Shown one piece after another: positions 1-10,578 of a stretch of DNA of 32,200 nucleotides. A program made the translations under genes and the position numbers. Each line of letters opens with the position of its first letter. Positions within the stretch are counted from its first letter, which is position 1. The stretch comes from Bondarzewia mesenterica (lineage: Eukaryota; Basidiomycota; Agaricomycetes; Russulales; Bondarzewiaceae), in assembly GCA_004802705.1 (NCBI GenBank), contig SGPL01000308.1:8125-40324 (forward strand). The letters run 5' to 3'. The notes under the pieces are model-generated. The model saw only the letters and a program-made list of their open reading frames with translations, was not told the origin of the DNA and made no database searches.

Positions 1-625
1 TGCAGNGNNNACNNNAGNGCCAGACANANGNGAGNCAGACGACACACATAGGCTGTTACTTTGCTNNTAAATTTTCCGTGAACAGCTTTCTTTTATANGT
101 TTAAACGGCTGTTCGCCTCCACAGGCATGCTGGGTCANGGTCGGAGTCGGGCATCCGCCAAGGACAAGACGTTGGTGCTCATCGACGAAAGTCCTGCACT
201 GNTCGCCCGAAACNACTGNGCGACACTTCGCGAAAGCATCGGAANACAGGATTTGACTGGAAAGCCCTCCTCCCTGCCCAGCTGTTTCGTGGATACAACT
301 CCGGTCACCAGCTGAGGCAGTAAACCTTCCTTGCAGTAGATGAATCCGATATACCAACACAAGCACACATGAGCCGTTGTGCAAAGCGCAAAACCTTTCG
401 AGTCGTTGATTCACTCCAAACTGAAGCACGTTGTTGCTATCATCGGCGATGAGGCTAAAAATGTCTGAGTGTCNGTATGCAAACGCTCCTGTACAAATGG
501 NATCNTTCNTCTAGANCTTCACAAGGCAACTACTCACAACACACAAATATCAAGATACGACGAGTCCGTCATGACGTTTGCACAGCGCGCAGTGTCCCAG
601 CAACTCTGTGGAACTCTGAAAACGT
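1..625. other. N-rich window edge, no supported gene
   Basis: This stretch has many ambiguous bases. The only open frame of note is on plus at about 127-315 (62 codons), preceded by an acceptor-like CCTCCACAG at 117-125. It could be an internal or terminal exon of a gene that starts outside the window, but I recognise no domain, and the opposite strand is open over the same bases. I do not call it a gene. The right end is probably the 3' flank of the minus-strand gene ending at 626. Confidence 0.5.
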
Positions 626-2218
626 TCATACATCGAACTTGAAATCACCTTCATCCTCCAGACCNTGGTCAAAAACAAAAACTAGATCATCTACGGCGAG
701 TTTCGAAGGTGGAGACACCACATTGGAGTTACCCCGCGTCACGCCGGAAGCAGGTGTAGTGTGGCTAGTTCCCATTGTCCGCACCGACGTCCCAGCTTTG
801 CGGGCTGTAGTAAGAGCTGGACGCGACGCGGTGGATGTAGCGGGTCGAGGCGCCGTCGGAGGAGGACGAGATGTGGCGGATGTGTACGCACGCACCGAAG
901 CTGAGGTAGCAGGACGTTTGACGTTAGTGGCTGTAGTTGGGCCCTGGTGGGACGTAGGTCGCGGTGCTGCGGATGATTTTGACGTGCCAGCAACAGAGCG
1001 AGTCGCGACTCTGGTGAGAGCAGTTATACGNGACGTCGTCGCTGCAGTATTGACACTTGACGATGGTAATTTAGATACGGCGGTATGAGTGGGTTGTCGA
1101 ATTGGCAATGTAGGTTGGTGTCGAGACGACGACGCTGCTGCTGTGAGTTTGGTAGGTTGTTTCGACTTTGAAGGTCCAGAATTTCGGGAAGAGGGATTTG
1201 TGGAAGTTCTGGATGATGAAGAGGAGGCCGGTAATGCAAATGGATCATCATCCTCTGTCGAGCTATAAGATNATGTACGCGGGGAGCTGATGAGTTACNT
1301 ACCGAGCTCCGCGAGGTCAAGTTTTTCCCATTTGGACGGAGACGCAACAAAGCCGCTTGCCTCCAGTGCACCCTCTCCCATATGTTCTCTTTCCCAGGCA
1401 TAATGAAGATCTGCGGTGTCGTCGTAGTAATACTTGTATGTCTGTTTTCGCAAATTCGCCCCNGCAATTTTGTAGTCCGGCATCTCGAANGCAGGCTCGT
1501 AAGAAGGGTCTTGNTCGAGTCATTACATNTCAAANGTTGNTTGAGAAANCGAATATTGACATACCGATGGCAGTGGGTGGCATATATTCNATCTCGTCGT
1601 AATCTTCCACTTCTNCCTCTTGCACNTCTTGAACCGCCGGCACCTCGATTTCGATGTCACTCACGTCCCAATGATTTCCATTGGTAACAGGGGTNTCAAA
1701 TCTTTGATGTGAACTTTTCCNTCCGCGTNCGCTCTTCCGCGTTGAGGACGGTCGAAGTAGCGCGCCTGGAGTTACCCCGAAATCGGGCACGGTGCGGTGA
1801 NGGTCCAGCATCACAAGTTGTGCAAGCTTCCCCAACGACGGAGCCGGAGTAACAGNATCAACAAAATGTTGCTGACGATTTGGGAAGGGCGTCTTGTCGA
1901 CGAGTGGGCGCGAGTGGGTCTTGGTTGGTGCTTTCGTAGTTTGTGAGCCATCCTTGAACAGTTTCTGCGGCTCTGTATTGTAGCTTTCAGAAGTCATTCG
2001 ACATAGGAAAGAGGTCGTTTCTTACTGAGACTCTTGTCCTTTAGAGGCGTTTGAAAAGACGACTTGCTAGCTTTGACATTTACGGTCCTCGCGATATGAT
2101 AGATTGCATTCTCCTGCAGAGCATTCCTTCCCTTGAGCAGAGCCCTTCCAGGAGTTTTCGAGGCGCCGTACTGAATAGGGCCATCAGCGTTTAACGGAAT
2201 AGGCCTCGAGCTGAGCAT
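626..2218 (-). CDS. Hypothetical protein with N-terminal destruction-box-like motifs (securin-like candidate)
   Basis: Four exons on minus; function not established. I start it at the ATG at 2216-2218 (MLSSRPIPLNADGP), because the open frame further upstream begins only with GTG. Near residues 20-40 lies KTPGRALLKGRNALQEN, which holds RxxL twice and resembles an APC/C destruction box. A middle part follows with LVDKTPFPNR, LLRPSSTRKS and NGNHWDVSDIEIEVP, then an acidic stretch DYDExEYMPPTAI. The third exon carries DPSYEPAFEMPDYK and a helical region. The last ~200 residues are rich in Ser, Thr, Ala and Pro, and the protein ends in the acidic DEGDFKFDV and TGA at 626. Introns lie near 1978-2025, 1500-1550 and 1260-1296; Ns make these edges approximate. 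Fungal securins are similarly disordered and poorly conserved, with N-terminal D-boxes, so securin is a guess only. Confidence 0.7.
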
Positions 2219-2911
2219 ATGGTGGCGGTTTGCGAGATAGAGAGCAAAATGCGAGTAGATTTGAAGATGCCTCCGAGCCACGGGGTCCAACACGAACTCG
2301 CGATCACGCGGACAGCGCGCGAAAGACGGTTCAGTCACATGATCGCGTCGCGTACAAGTCTGAGCTTGCTACAAAACAAACATTGGTCCGTCTTTTTGTA
2401 GTACACAGCATGAATGATAGTTGGCATGCAAAAAAGCATTTTTGTCTTCAGAAGTCGTCGAAAACAGGTCTAAGGCGACCTTCGCTCGTCTGAACTTGTC
2501 GAGATCCAGCCTTGGGGAGTATCGCATGGATATGCCTGCATGTTTCAAGAGACTGGGAATTTTGCAAGTGCACTTCAAGTTAGAGCATCACAGGTATAAA
2601 AACATAATAGCACTTTCGTAGAAAATAATAACCCAATACGTGAACCTCGCAATAACCAGTCAATAATCCAAGATCTGTATAACCGTCAGCTAGCTGATGG
2701 TAAAGAGAGAGTGAGGGGTGCGTGTTTGGTGGAGTGCCGTAAAAGGAGTGTACGAGTAAACAAGCAGATGCAGAAAAGGTTGATAGAGCAGAGCAAGAAG
2801 ATAGATCAGCAAAACAATGCACACGCAGATGGAAGACGAGTCACAATCGGAAAACAAACCCAAGAAGCGATCGATACATACAAAATAGACAAAATAGAAT
2901 GACAATGAAGC
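2219..2911. other. Intergenic, no supported gene
   Basis: This lies between the D-box gene and the checkpoint kinase gene, both on minus. It should hold the promoter of the former and the 3' untranslated region of the latter. Short frames occur on both strands without recognisable similarity, and their likely starts are not supported by context. Confidence 0.5.
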
Positions 2912-5467
2912 TTACTTGCGCGTGTTGCGCGTGGAGCGACGCACAGGTTGCTGCTCCTTCTGTTTCCCAGCTCTAGTGGCCCTCGTCGGCCGCTGCATCA
3001 CAGGGGAGACGTCCATCTCGTTCGGCGAGCGGCGACCACGCTTCGCAGGAGGAGAAACCTCGCCCTCTTGGATCTTCTCCAGCGGCGCGGGCTGGTTTTT
3101 GCGCCCTGGTGACTTGCGCTTCTCGCCCCTTGAGGTCGAAGCCTCGGGATCCTCAGGTCGAGGGACCAAGGACCAGGAATTCATCTGCGACGATGGCGGC
3201 GCCTGCTCTTCCTCCAGCGCCAAAACCTGGCTCCTGCGCTGGAGACGCGCGGGGGTGCCGAAATTGGAAGAGGTCGCGCCGGGGGTCTGTGAGGCAATCT
3301 GCTGCGAAGCGTTGATGTTGAGGTTATGAATGGCACCGTAGATGGAATCTCCCTGCTCTACCTTCTCGTGGTGGTCATGGTCGCGGTCGTTTCCGTTTCC
3401 GTTTCCATTCTCCTTGGCGTCGTCGCCTTCGGCAGTGGCAGCGTTATCGACAGGCATCGGGTCCGCCGACGGGGTGGCAGAGAGCATCGAAAGGTCCTCT
3501 GAGACGGAAGGCAACCGCCAGTCTCCTTCTGATTTGGTTTCTGGCTCGTTGGCGGTCTCTGGCGAGGCAGCGAGCCACGGATGCTCAAGGGCGCTCGCCA
3601 TGGACATCCGAGTCCTCGGATTCACGTCGAGAAGACGTCGGATGAAATTCCGCGCTAGTAATCCTGTCAGTGAGAGAATTCAGAGATGCTCGATATTCAC
3701 AAACCTTGGTCGCTGGCGCCAGTTGCTGTCAGAGTTCCCCAGTCGATACTGCGCTCTAAAATTCTGGTTTTGAGATCCGGGCAATCGCTCTCAATGAATG
3801 GTGCTGTGTTGGTAATCCTGCAGTAGGAAGTTAAAAAAGGAGTGCCTTACGAAAGATTTAACCTCATAAAAAACTTTGTTTGGTACGAACATCGAGAAGA
3901 CAATCACGCCAACACTCCAACTGTCCACGAGGTGGTCGTAACCTTCGCTGTTCTCCTGGCTGACAACCTCGGGCGCTAGATAGCTGGGCGTGCCGCACAT
4001 CGTCTAGGATGAATGAGACGGGTAAGCATCACACATTTATCTGCACGTAGAAAGGTGCTGACCTTAAGCATGGTAAGGCTATCCACAGCTTTCGCAAGAC
4101 CAAAATCGGCGACTTTTACGACAGGAGGGTCGTCTTTGGTGAGGAGCACGTTCTGGAAAAAATCTCGATGATTTTCTTTCATCAGAAAGGGCAAAGAGCG
4201 GGCGCTTACCTCAGGCTTCAGATCCCGATGGGTTATACCCTTGGAGTGGATGTAGGCCAAAGCGTCACATAGTTGACGAGTGAGATGCTTTGCCATGAGC
4301 TCCGCTAGTAGCTGTGGTCAGCAGCAGTCAACATAGACTTAAAGGCACCAACTTACACAAGCCCTGCCTGCCGAGGATATAATCCAAGAGATCTCCACCC
4401 TCAACAAGCTCAAGGACAAGGTCTGCAGCATGGGGACGATCAGATCTCCGTGATCAGTATCTATGAATCGAGATTAGCTTACAGATATCGCTCTCCGCGT
4501 TTTCCGCCAGGAAGACTTCCTTCAATCGACAGATATTCGGATGATCAAGGTCCTCCAAAATGTTGATCTCTCGCCCAAATGCGCTGAGCTTTTTATCATG
4601 TTGGGTATTTCGCACCCTTGTGCCATGTATAATCTTGACGGCCCACCACTCGCCTGTCTCGCGGGACATCGCACGCATGACAGTGGCAAAGGAGCCCTTG
4701 CCCAGTTCATGCCCGATGTCATAATGTGCGTGGAACTTACTAGTTTGTCCTGCTGCCAAGTGACGATATATGTAGCCTGTGAGATGACATGAAGAAACAG
4801 AATGAGATCATGCGAAACGAGGGCGCGAATGTAATACGAATACGTACGATAATCCTGGGCAGCCAGATCTGCCTTGTGTTGAGGGACAGGGGTACCAAAC
4901 GCGATCTCGTTTCCATCATGGAGAATTCGAGCGATGTTCTTTTCGAGCCTACTGCCATTGATCTAAAATCACAAACGATAATGGATTAATGGCGATGTCC
5001 TGATAATATTAATACATAAATAGCGCTTACCCAGGTTCCGTTCGTCGAATTGTCCAAAACGATGACACCTCCATCCCGATCTGTACCATCCCACCGGATC
5101 TGGCAGTGGGTGCTGCCTGCACACGCACATGATCACTAGTAAGTCACTGAAGGCAACCGGCCAAAGTTGTGAGCGAGAGTCAGAACGCACTGATTTTCAA
5201 TCCGGGAAAAGCAATGTCGTTCGAAGCAGGCGCTCTACCGATCGTGTATGTCGGGTGGTTCCTCCAGAGGTCGACCCGGGGCAACCCAGATTGAGAGTTG
5301 CACGGCTGCAAGCAGCCGAAGAGATGTGCGTCCATTGAGATATCATCGGAGTACTGAGAAGCCTGCTGGGTAGATTGGGTCTCTTGATAATGTTCTTCTT
5401 CTGGGGGAACAGCGGGGCCACCGATCTGTTGCTGAGCGGGTGCGGGTGCGGGAGGTGCTGGCATCAT
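2912..5467 (-). CDS. FHA-domain checkpoint serine/threonine kinase (Chk2/Cds1/Rad53 family)
   Basis: DNA-damage/replication checkpoint effector kinase, expected in the nucleus downstream of ATM/ATR-type kinases. Ten exons join in frame to 666 aa: 5191-5467, 5031-5116, 4848-4962, 4483-4776, 4357-4422, 4210-4304, 4063-4152, 3891-4003, 3705-3817, 2912-3663. The start is the ATG ATG at 5462-5467; an upstream frame begins only with TTG. Residues 30-38 form a small SQ/TQ cluster (TQ, TQ, SQ). An FHA domain follows at about 50-150 ([20 protein letters not shown]). The kinase domain at about 178-448 has GKGSF, Lys207 in WAVKII, HRDLKPEN (Asp307), DFG (Asp327) and activation loop [17 protein letters not shown], all intact. 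The 220-residue tail is low complexity with basic NLS-like clusters ([16 protein letters not shown]). The domain order matches Chk2/Cds1 with one FHA, rather than Rad53 with two. Confidence 0.95.
3388..3405. repeat. Short hexamer repeat (CGTTTC x3) in the kinase tail
   Basis: Three perfect tandem copies of CGTTTC on plus, read on minus as the Gly-Asn repeat (GNGNGN) of the disordered kinase tail. The neighbouring bases code for Asp/His repeats. It is a likely site of in-frame length variation. Confidence 0.7.
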
Positions 5468-8064
5468 CTTGAAGGCTTCGATAGATGGTCGAAGTGGTCT
5501 TGAGTTGTCGGAAAAGCACGCTTGAAAGTGCGAAGACGGATTGCTTGAGGAAGACAAAAACTGGAAGGCAGGGCGCGGACGTGTTCGTCTGTTGATGGGG
5601 GGAGGATGAGAGGTCGTAGCGCACCTTTTTATATCAGAGAGCGCGTCTGAAATATAGGGTTATGCGAGAAACGTGGCTTTTGAAGGAAGGGCCAAAGCGC
5701 GGGAGAAAGGACGCGTGTTTGGGAGAGGAGAAGAGAGCTTCGGCTCGCTCAACGCTGCTGAGTTGAACAAAGCCACGGCCTCTTGACTGCGCCATCTTGC
5801 TGGTCACTGCTATTCATTCCACCACGTGCCTTTGCCGCAAATTTTCTTCCGAGTCCCCCTTCGCCACCACAATTCCATGGAACCAACATGAACACAGGGG
5901 CCTCTGCTGTACTAATGGGATTCACAATTTTGTCTCCAATCTTGAGGGTTGACTGGAAGGATACGTTCAGTGATCTCTCCGCCGTAGCTCGCCGCACCTT
6001 TCGCTCGGCTCATCCCGAAAATTCCTTTGTCACAATTCGAGAACAAGTGCATCCACCGTCGACCTGCGATCAACTCCGGAGTGATCAAGATACTCGTAGT
6101 AATCGCTGGGATTCCTTTTTGTGGGGTTGAATGTTGGCTGTGTTTTTCACCGCCTTATGCTATGTTAACGTTCATCCATTCGCACAAATGCCAAGCGGCG
6201 TGTCATGGACAATGAAAATCAGAAGACAGCACATGCCGACTGAATGGCTTGTATGTCCATTGTTACCCATGGCCAATACATCGCTGTTCAATCTTCAATT
6301 CCAGATCACCATCCGCATCAGTCCGCATCGCATCCGCGAGATCGTGCGGAGCACGCTCGAGACTCGCATGCAACGGGTAACAAGTCTGCGTAAACCTGTT
6401 ATTGTATTTCTTGCAGGACCTTTGACGTATTAAACACCAACAAGAGTCCACAAAAATAAATCCGACAGCCCATTGCATGCGGCCACAAACAATATACATC
6501 GACGTCCATCCGTTCCTGTCGTCATGGATACGGATGCAGATTGTTTCGTGGACGCCGAGACAATTCACAAAACCGTGCACAGGCAATGCAGGCTGTGTCT
6601 GAGGATGTCGTCCAAGCGACGACAATTGTTTCTGCGCTTGCATTCTTATAGTGGCATCCATCCGTGGCCTCAACGCGGACGTCGTTAATTATGTCCCGCC
6701 AGTGATCGGGGAGCTGCTCCTGACAGAGCTTTGTGTAAGTATCCTTTGCATATGATGATGCAAATGCATGGCTCTTGAACATCATTGACCAGCAGCATTG
6801 TCGCCTATGCACGTCTAACTTGGGTCCTTGACGGTCGCTATGGCATTTACAAGCGAACGGTGGCTATGGAGGACTTGCAATCAGGGTCCTCAAGAGCCCA
6901 TTTGCGGATTGTCGTGTCGAAGCGTCCGAATGATCAATCCAGAGGAGCAAGATTTCTCTTGTATTCAGAAAATGAGTGCATATGCCACTGCAAGTGGTGC
7001 TTGATTCCTCGCTGAGCCAGGTGACGACTTGAGACGAAAGATTGCGGGAAGAGCATCACACCTCCGACCAAGTCAGGCGAAAGTGGCTTTGCGACCGAGC
7101 ATCAACGGTCCAGGCTCAGATATCGATGTGCGTTGCCAGATGGCGTCCTTCAGCATTTGACCAAACTGAGGCTCTTTCGGTATGTGGCATTGCGTGCAGG
7201 TGTGGCACTTGACAGTGTCTGGAATGGAGCCTGCGTTGACTGAGGAAGTCGTGAAGCAAAGCAGTTGAAATTCCCAGACAAATGTACTCAGTGTTATATT
7301 GAATCCCATCCCGGACACCGATAGATGATCACAGTGAGCTGCCACCAATAGCTGGCGTTCCCATGGTCAGCTACATCGAGACGGGGCAGACGTCAACCGA
7401 TGCTGTTTGGCTACATCGCGAAGCATTCCAGACGGTAATTGGAGGTGAAATTGGCACATCCAGAACGCGCCTGCAACTCAACTTTGATCAGGTTAAATGA
7501 CAACTGAATGTTCTTCTGGCACGGGCCGTCGGGCCGTCACTCCATAAGTCAGATGTGGTTGCAGTTCGACGCAAATCCGGGTTGGTACACTGCGTTTCTG
7601 TGCAAGTACAAAGAACAGAATGAGCTGGTCAAGAAATAAATGGAGGCTGGAGGGATATCGAAAGCTCACGGAGTGCAATAAAGCTGAAACATCTGGTCTA
7701 GATATAAGGTGCCTGTCCCAGCTGCGATACACAGGGAGATGTGATGAGATACACTTTCGTCACTCCAGTAAGTCTTCAATCCGGGGTGGGCATGTGCATT
7801 GAAAACCCAACGAAAAAAAAAACAGAAGAGAAAAAGATAGTCGTATAGATATCCTAGAGGGGATGGGTTAAGAGATCAAAAGTGTCCGATGCATGCGCTG
7901 CACAACAACGAAGCGGAGAAGTGAAGAAGGGAAAAGAGTGCGATCGAAGTAAGCCGACGGGGTATGGGGGAGAGGAAGCATGCAAGAATGGAAGAGTTTC
8001 AAATATCGAGGTAGATTGATTGGCAAAATACAATGGGCTCGGTATGGCAGGATGGGCAACAAGA
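5468..8064. other. Long intergenic region, no supported gene
   Basis: About 2.6 kb between the kinase start and the end of the methyltransferase-like gene. The left end is the kinase 5' flank. Short frames on both strands (for example plus 5783-6130 and minus 6263-6673) show no recognisable domain. Near 6590-6725 the plus strand shows two helix-like peptide stretches in different frames, the second ending at a donor-like GTAAGT (about 6734). This may be a decayed exon, but I cannot name it. At about 7524-7539 GGGCCGTC is doubled. Confidence 0.45.
5625..5633 (-). promoter_or_regulatory. TATA-like element upstream of the checkpoint kinase
   Basis: On minus this reads TATAAAAAG, about 160 nt upstream of the kinase ATG. 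It fits a core promoter, but only motif and position support it. Confidence 0.4.
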
Positions 8065-9424
8065 TCAGAAATTGTCAGAGACGAGCGCGTGGTCGCCTCG
8101 GACGTTGATGAAGGAGTACTGCATCATTGCAATCCATCGTTAATACGTATGCCGCAATACAGAACATAATGAGGGCAAATTGCATACGCACCTCAGCCAA
8201 TTCGGGCCCTACACCCCTTACCAGGTTCACATAAACCAAGTTCGGCTCTGTCCAGAACGGTCTGAGGCCCGCACGTTCCAAGGCCACCCACCAGTTCGCA
8301 AACTCGGAAAATCGCTCGTGTCCATGCCGAGCATGAATTTCAATCTGTAGCTGCCCAAAGGGAAGCACTGTAGGCACGTCTGGTGTGGAGGGCGTGTACG
8401 ACTCAATGAGCGCAGCTAACGACTCGAATTCTGCGCCTTCGATATCGATCTTAAGGATATCAATGAAATCGTGCCCTAACGTTCAAATACAGACATCAGG
8501 TTGTCAGAATTGAAGGATGGACGACATGCGCACCGTTCATTGCCATCAATGTTTGAAGAGTGTACATCTTCGGGTTGTCGGTCTCGGAGTTCTTGTCCTC
8601 ACCTCCGAGAGCCCATGAATGGAAATGCGCACGGCGCTTCAAGTCGGGCACTTCCTCGATCTCGGGGCCGAACTACATGCGATGTGAGGATCAGAGACGC
8701 CGCTAAGCAAACTGGTCGACAGAAACAATGCATACGCTGTCGACACTAAAGTCGTAGCCCCAGACTTGACAGTTTGGTGCACGGTTCAAAAGAGCAGCTT
8801 CAAACGACGACTCGTCGTTTATACCTTTAAATGACAATTTATCAATCAGTATTCTTTTGAAGTTAGGCCAGGTGTGAGACATACCGACGGAGTAAATCAC
8901 GCAATTGTCCTTCCTCGCAACGCGATCCATACCACACACCCACTTGCCGCCATCGCCGAGTGTGCCGAGACGTTGGACACGATGGGGGCATTGGAAGGCT
9001 GGGATGAAGAAATCCCCTGGAAAGTGGACGTTGGTCAGTCAGTGCATTGCTAGACACTCTAGTCATAGATTCACGCACAAATTGTGTAGAATTCACCGTG
9101 CGAAGGATACCTGAATTCGTGAGACAAGAAAGGATATCAGCATTTCTCGCTCCCGCTCCCGGGCTGACAGGATGCGAACACTCACGGGTCGATTTGCCTA
9201 GCACTAGGTCCCCATTTCACGATGAGGTCCTGTCGTTCATTCACGGCCTGCATGTATCGCGCATCCTCCTCCTTCAGCCAAGCCCTTAGCGCGCCTGGCG
9301 GGTAAAAGCCACGGAAAAAGGGTGGTGATGCAGGGTGAAAGTGCAGTCGGGAAAAGAACCAAAAGATGAGGAGACCGAATGTTAAGACGATGACGAGCGT
9401 TGTACGCGACAGTCGAACGGGCAT
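8065..9424 (-). CDS. Type II membrane-anchored methyltransferase-domain protein (METTL24/FkbM-like)
   Basis: Seven exons join in frame to 322 aa: 9186-9424, 9079-9110, 8885-9016, 8736-8824, 8534-8672, 8192-8475, 8065-8118. The start is the ATG at 9422-9424 (MPVRLSRTT); the longer frame upstream opens only with TTG. Residues about 8-24 (TLVIVLTFGLLIFWFF) form a signal anchor after a basic N terminus, so a secretory-pathway or Golgi lumenal domain is expected. After a stem comes PYPSHGEFYTIWDFF, then the conserved block LGTLGDGGKWVCGMDRV, the fold stretch WGYDFSVDS, and LKIDIEGAEFESL, the acidic DxEGAE motif of FkbM-type methyltransferases. The late NLVYVNLVRG and YSFINVRG fit the same family. 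Substrate unknown. In related proteins GDGGKW and IDIEGAE are the best-kept parts, and both are intact here. Enzyme activity is inferred from the fold only. Confidence 0.85.
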
Positions 9425-10578
9425 GATAGTCGAATAACAAGTGGTGCTAACGAACGTGCCGCTGTCGAGGGCGTTCAGTGGTGGACGTGATGTGTGTATG
9501 TACTCTGGTGTCAAGGCGGGTGAGATGGTGGTGGTTGAGAAGGGTGAAATAATGGAGGGGTGGTGTCGGGTAGCATCCTGTGGAGTTGTAATTTACCGGA
9601 CGCGTCAACGGGGGTCAAGATTCCAGCTGGTGGTCAGGACTGCTGTGGCGCGGTCTCTTGGCTCATCATTCTGGGGTAGCTTGGGTAATGCTTTTAACTT
9701 ACTATTTTGGACATTTAACTATTGGACATACATGCGTCAACAAGTCAACAAGTCGTCAGTATCCGCTGCTACACCGTGAAAGAGTATTATGACTGTAATT
9801 CTTTCATACCAACATCTCTGAATTGCGTCTGGCCTGCGTTCGGTCCTGTCGTCGCGAATTGGCTCCTGATGGATACTACCCACGAGGTCAGATTCTACGG
9901 AATCTACTGTGGATTCATTCCGTCGAGCTATACTGCTGGCACGACCGCGATCATCCAACTTGCCATCGATTGCACTAATAGTTCTTTATCGGCGCCAAAC
10001 ACCAAACCAGCACCGTCAACAAGTGCAACATCACACGGTCCTCCCGACGGCGACCGAAGTTTAATGCTAACTTCGCGATGTTAAAGACATCTGAGGACAT
10101 CAGGGCACTGAGCGCGGACATCATTCTTCAGTGCCTCCGACAGTGCTAGTGATCACCGAATGGGCCATTTATAGCGCCGCCGGCAACTTCTTCATTGTGC
10201 GCCTCAACGCAACCAATCGACAGTGTACCTTCCTTCGATCAGGATAGCACTAGCTCCGACTTCCACGGTCACACACGAGTGTTAATGCGCTCCTTTCACC
10301 AATACTACCATCAGTTCACGAGCGCAGAAAACGCGCTCGTTAAAAGGGGCATCATCATTCTTTTCCTAGCTGGAGCACGTAGTCAGTCATAATGTCTTAC
10401 GCTTTCGCTGACCGATTGATGCATCATTCATAGGTCTGCTGGCCTCAAAAACGGGTGCATAGGACTCAAACTTAGGCTGTTTTTAGCACCCCTCGTCACC
10501 GCTTTATTTTAGCACAACCCTTGACATAGCAGCGCTGTCTGTCTTGTCTTCAGTCATTCACTCACGACATTTGTCGAG
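9425..10578. other. Intergenic between divergent genes, no supported gene
   Basis: This separates the methyltransferase-like gene (minus) from the F-box gene (plus), so it should contain both promoters. A plus-strand frame at 9722-10084 has no recognisable motif and several alternative frames. I see no repeat or element. Confidence 0.5.

Noticed and set aside
2219..2338. Longer N terminus for the D-box protein
   Set aside because: The open frame upstream of 2218 starts with GTG, not ATG, and the ATG at 2218 has good context (CCACCATATG).
2916..3773. Plus-strand frames opposite the kinase tail
   Set aside because: They are shadows of the low-complexity, GC-rich minus-strand coding sequence.
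5468..5557. Longer N terminus for the checkpoint kinase
   Set aside because: The extension would start at TTG. The first in-frame ATG is at 5465-5467.
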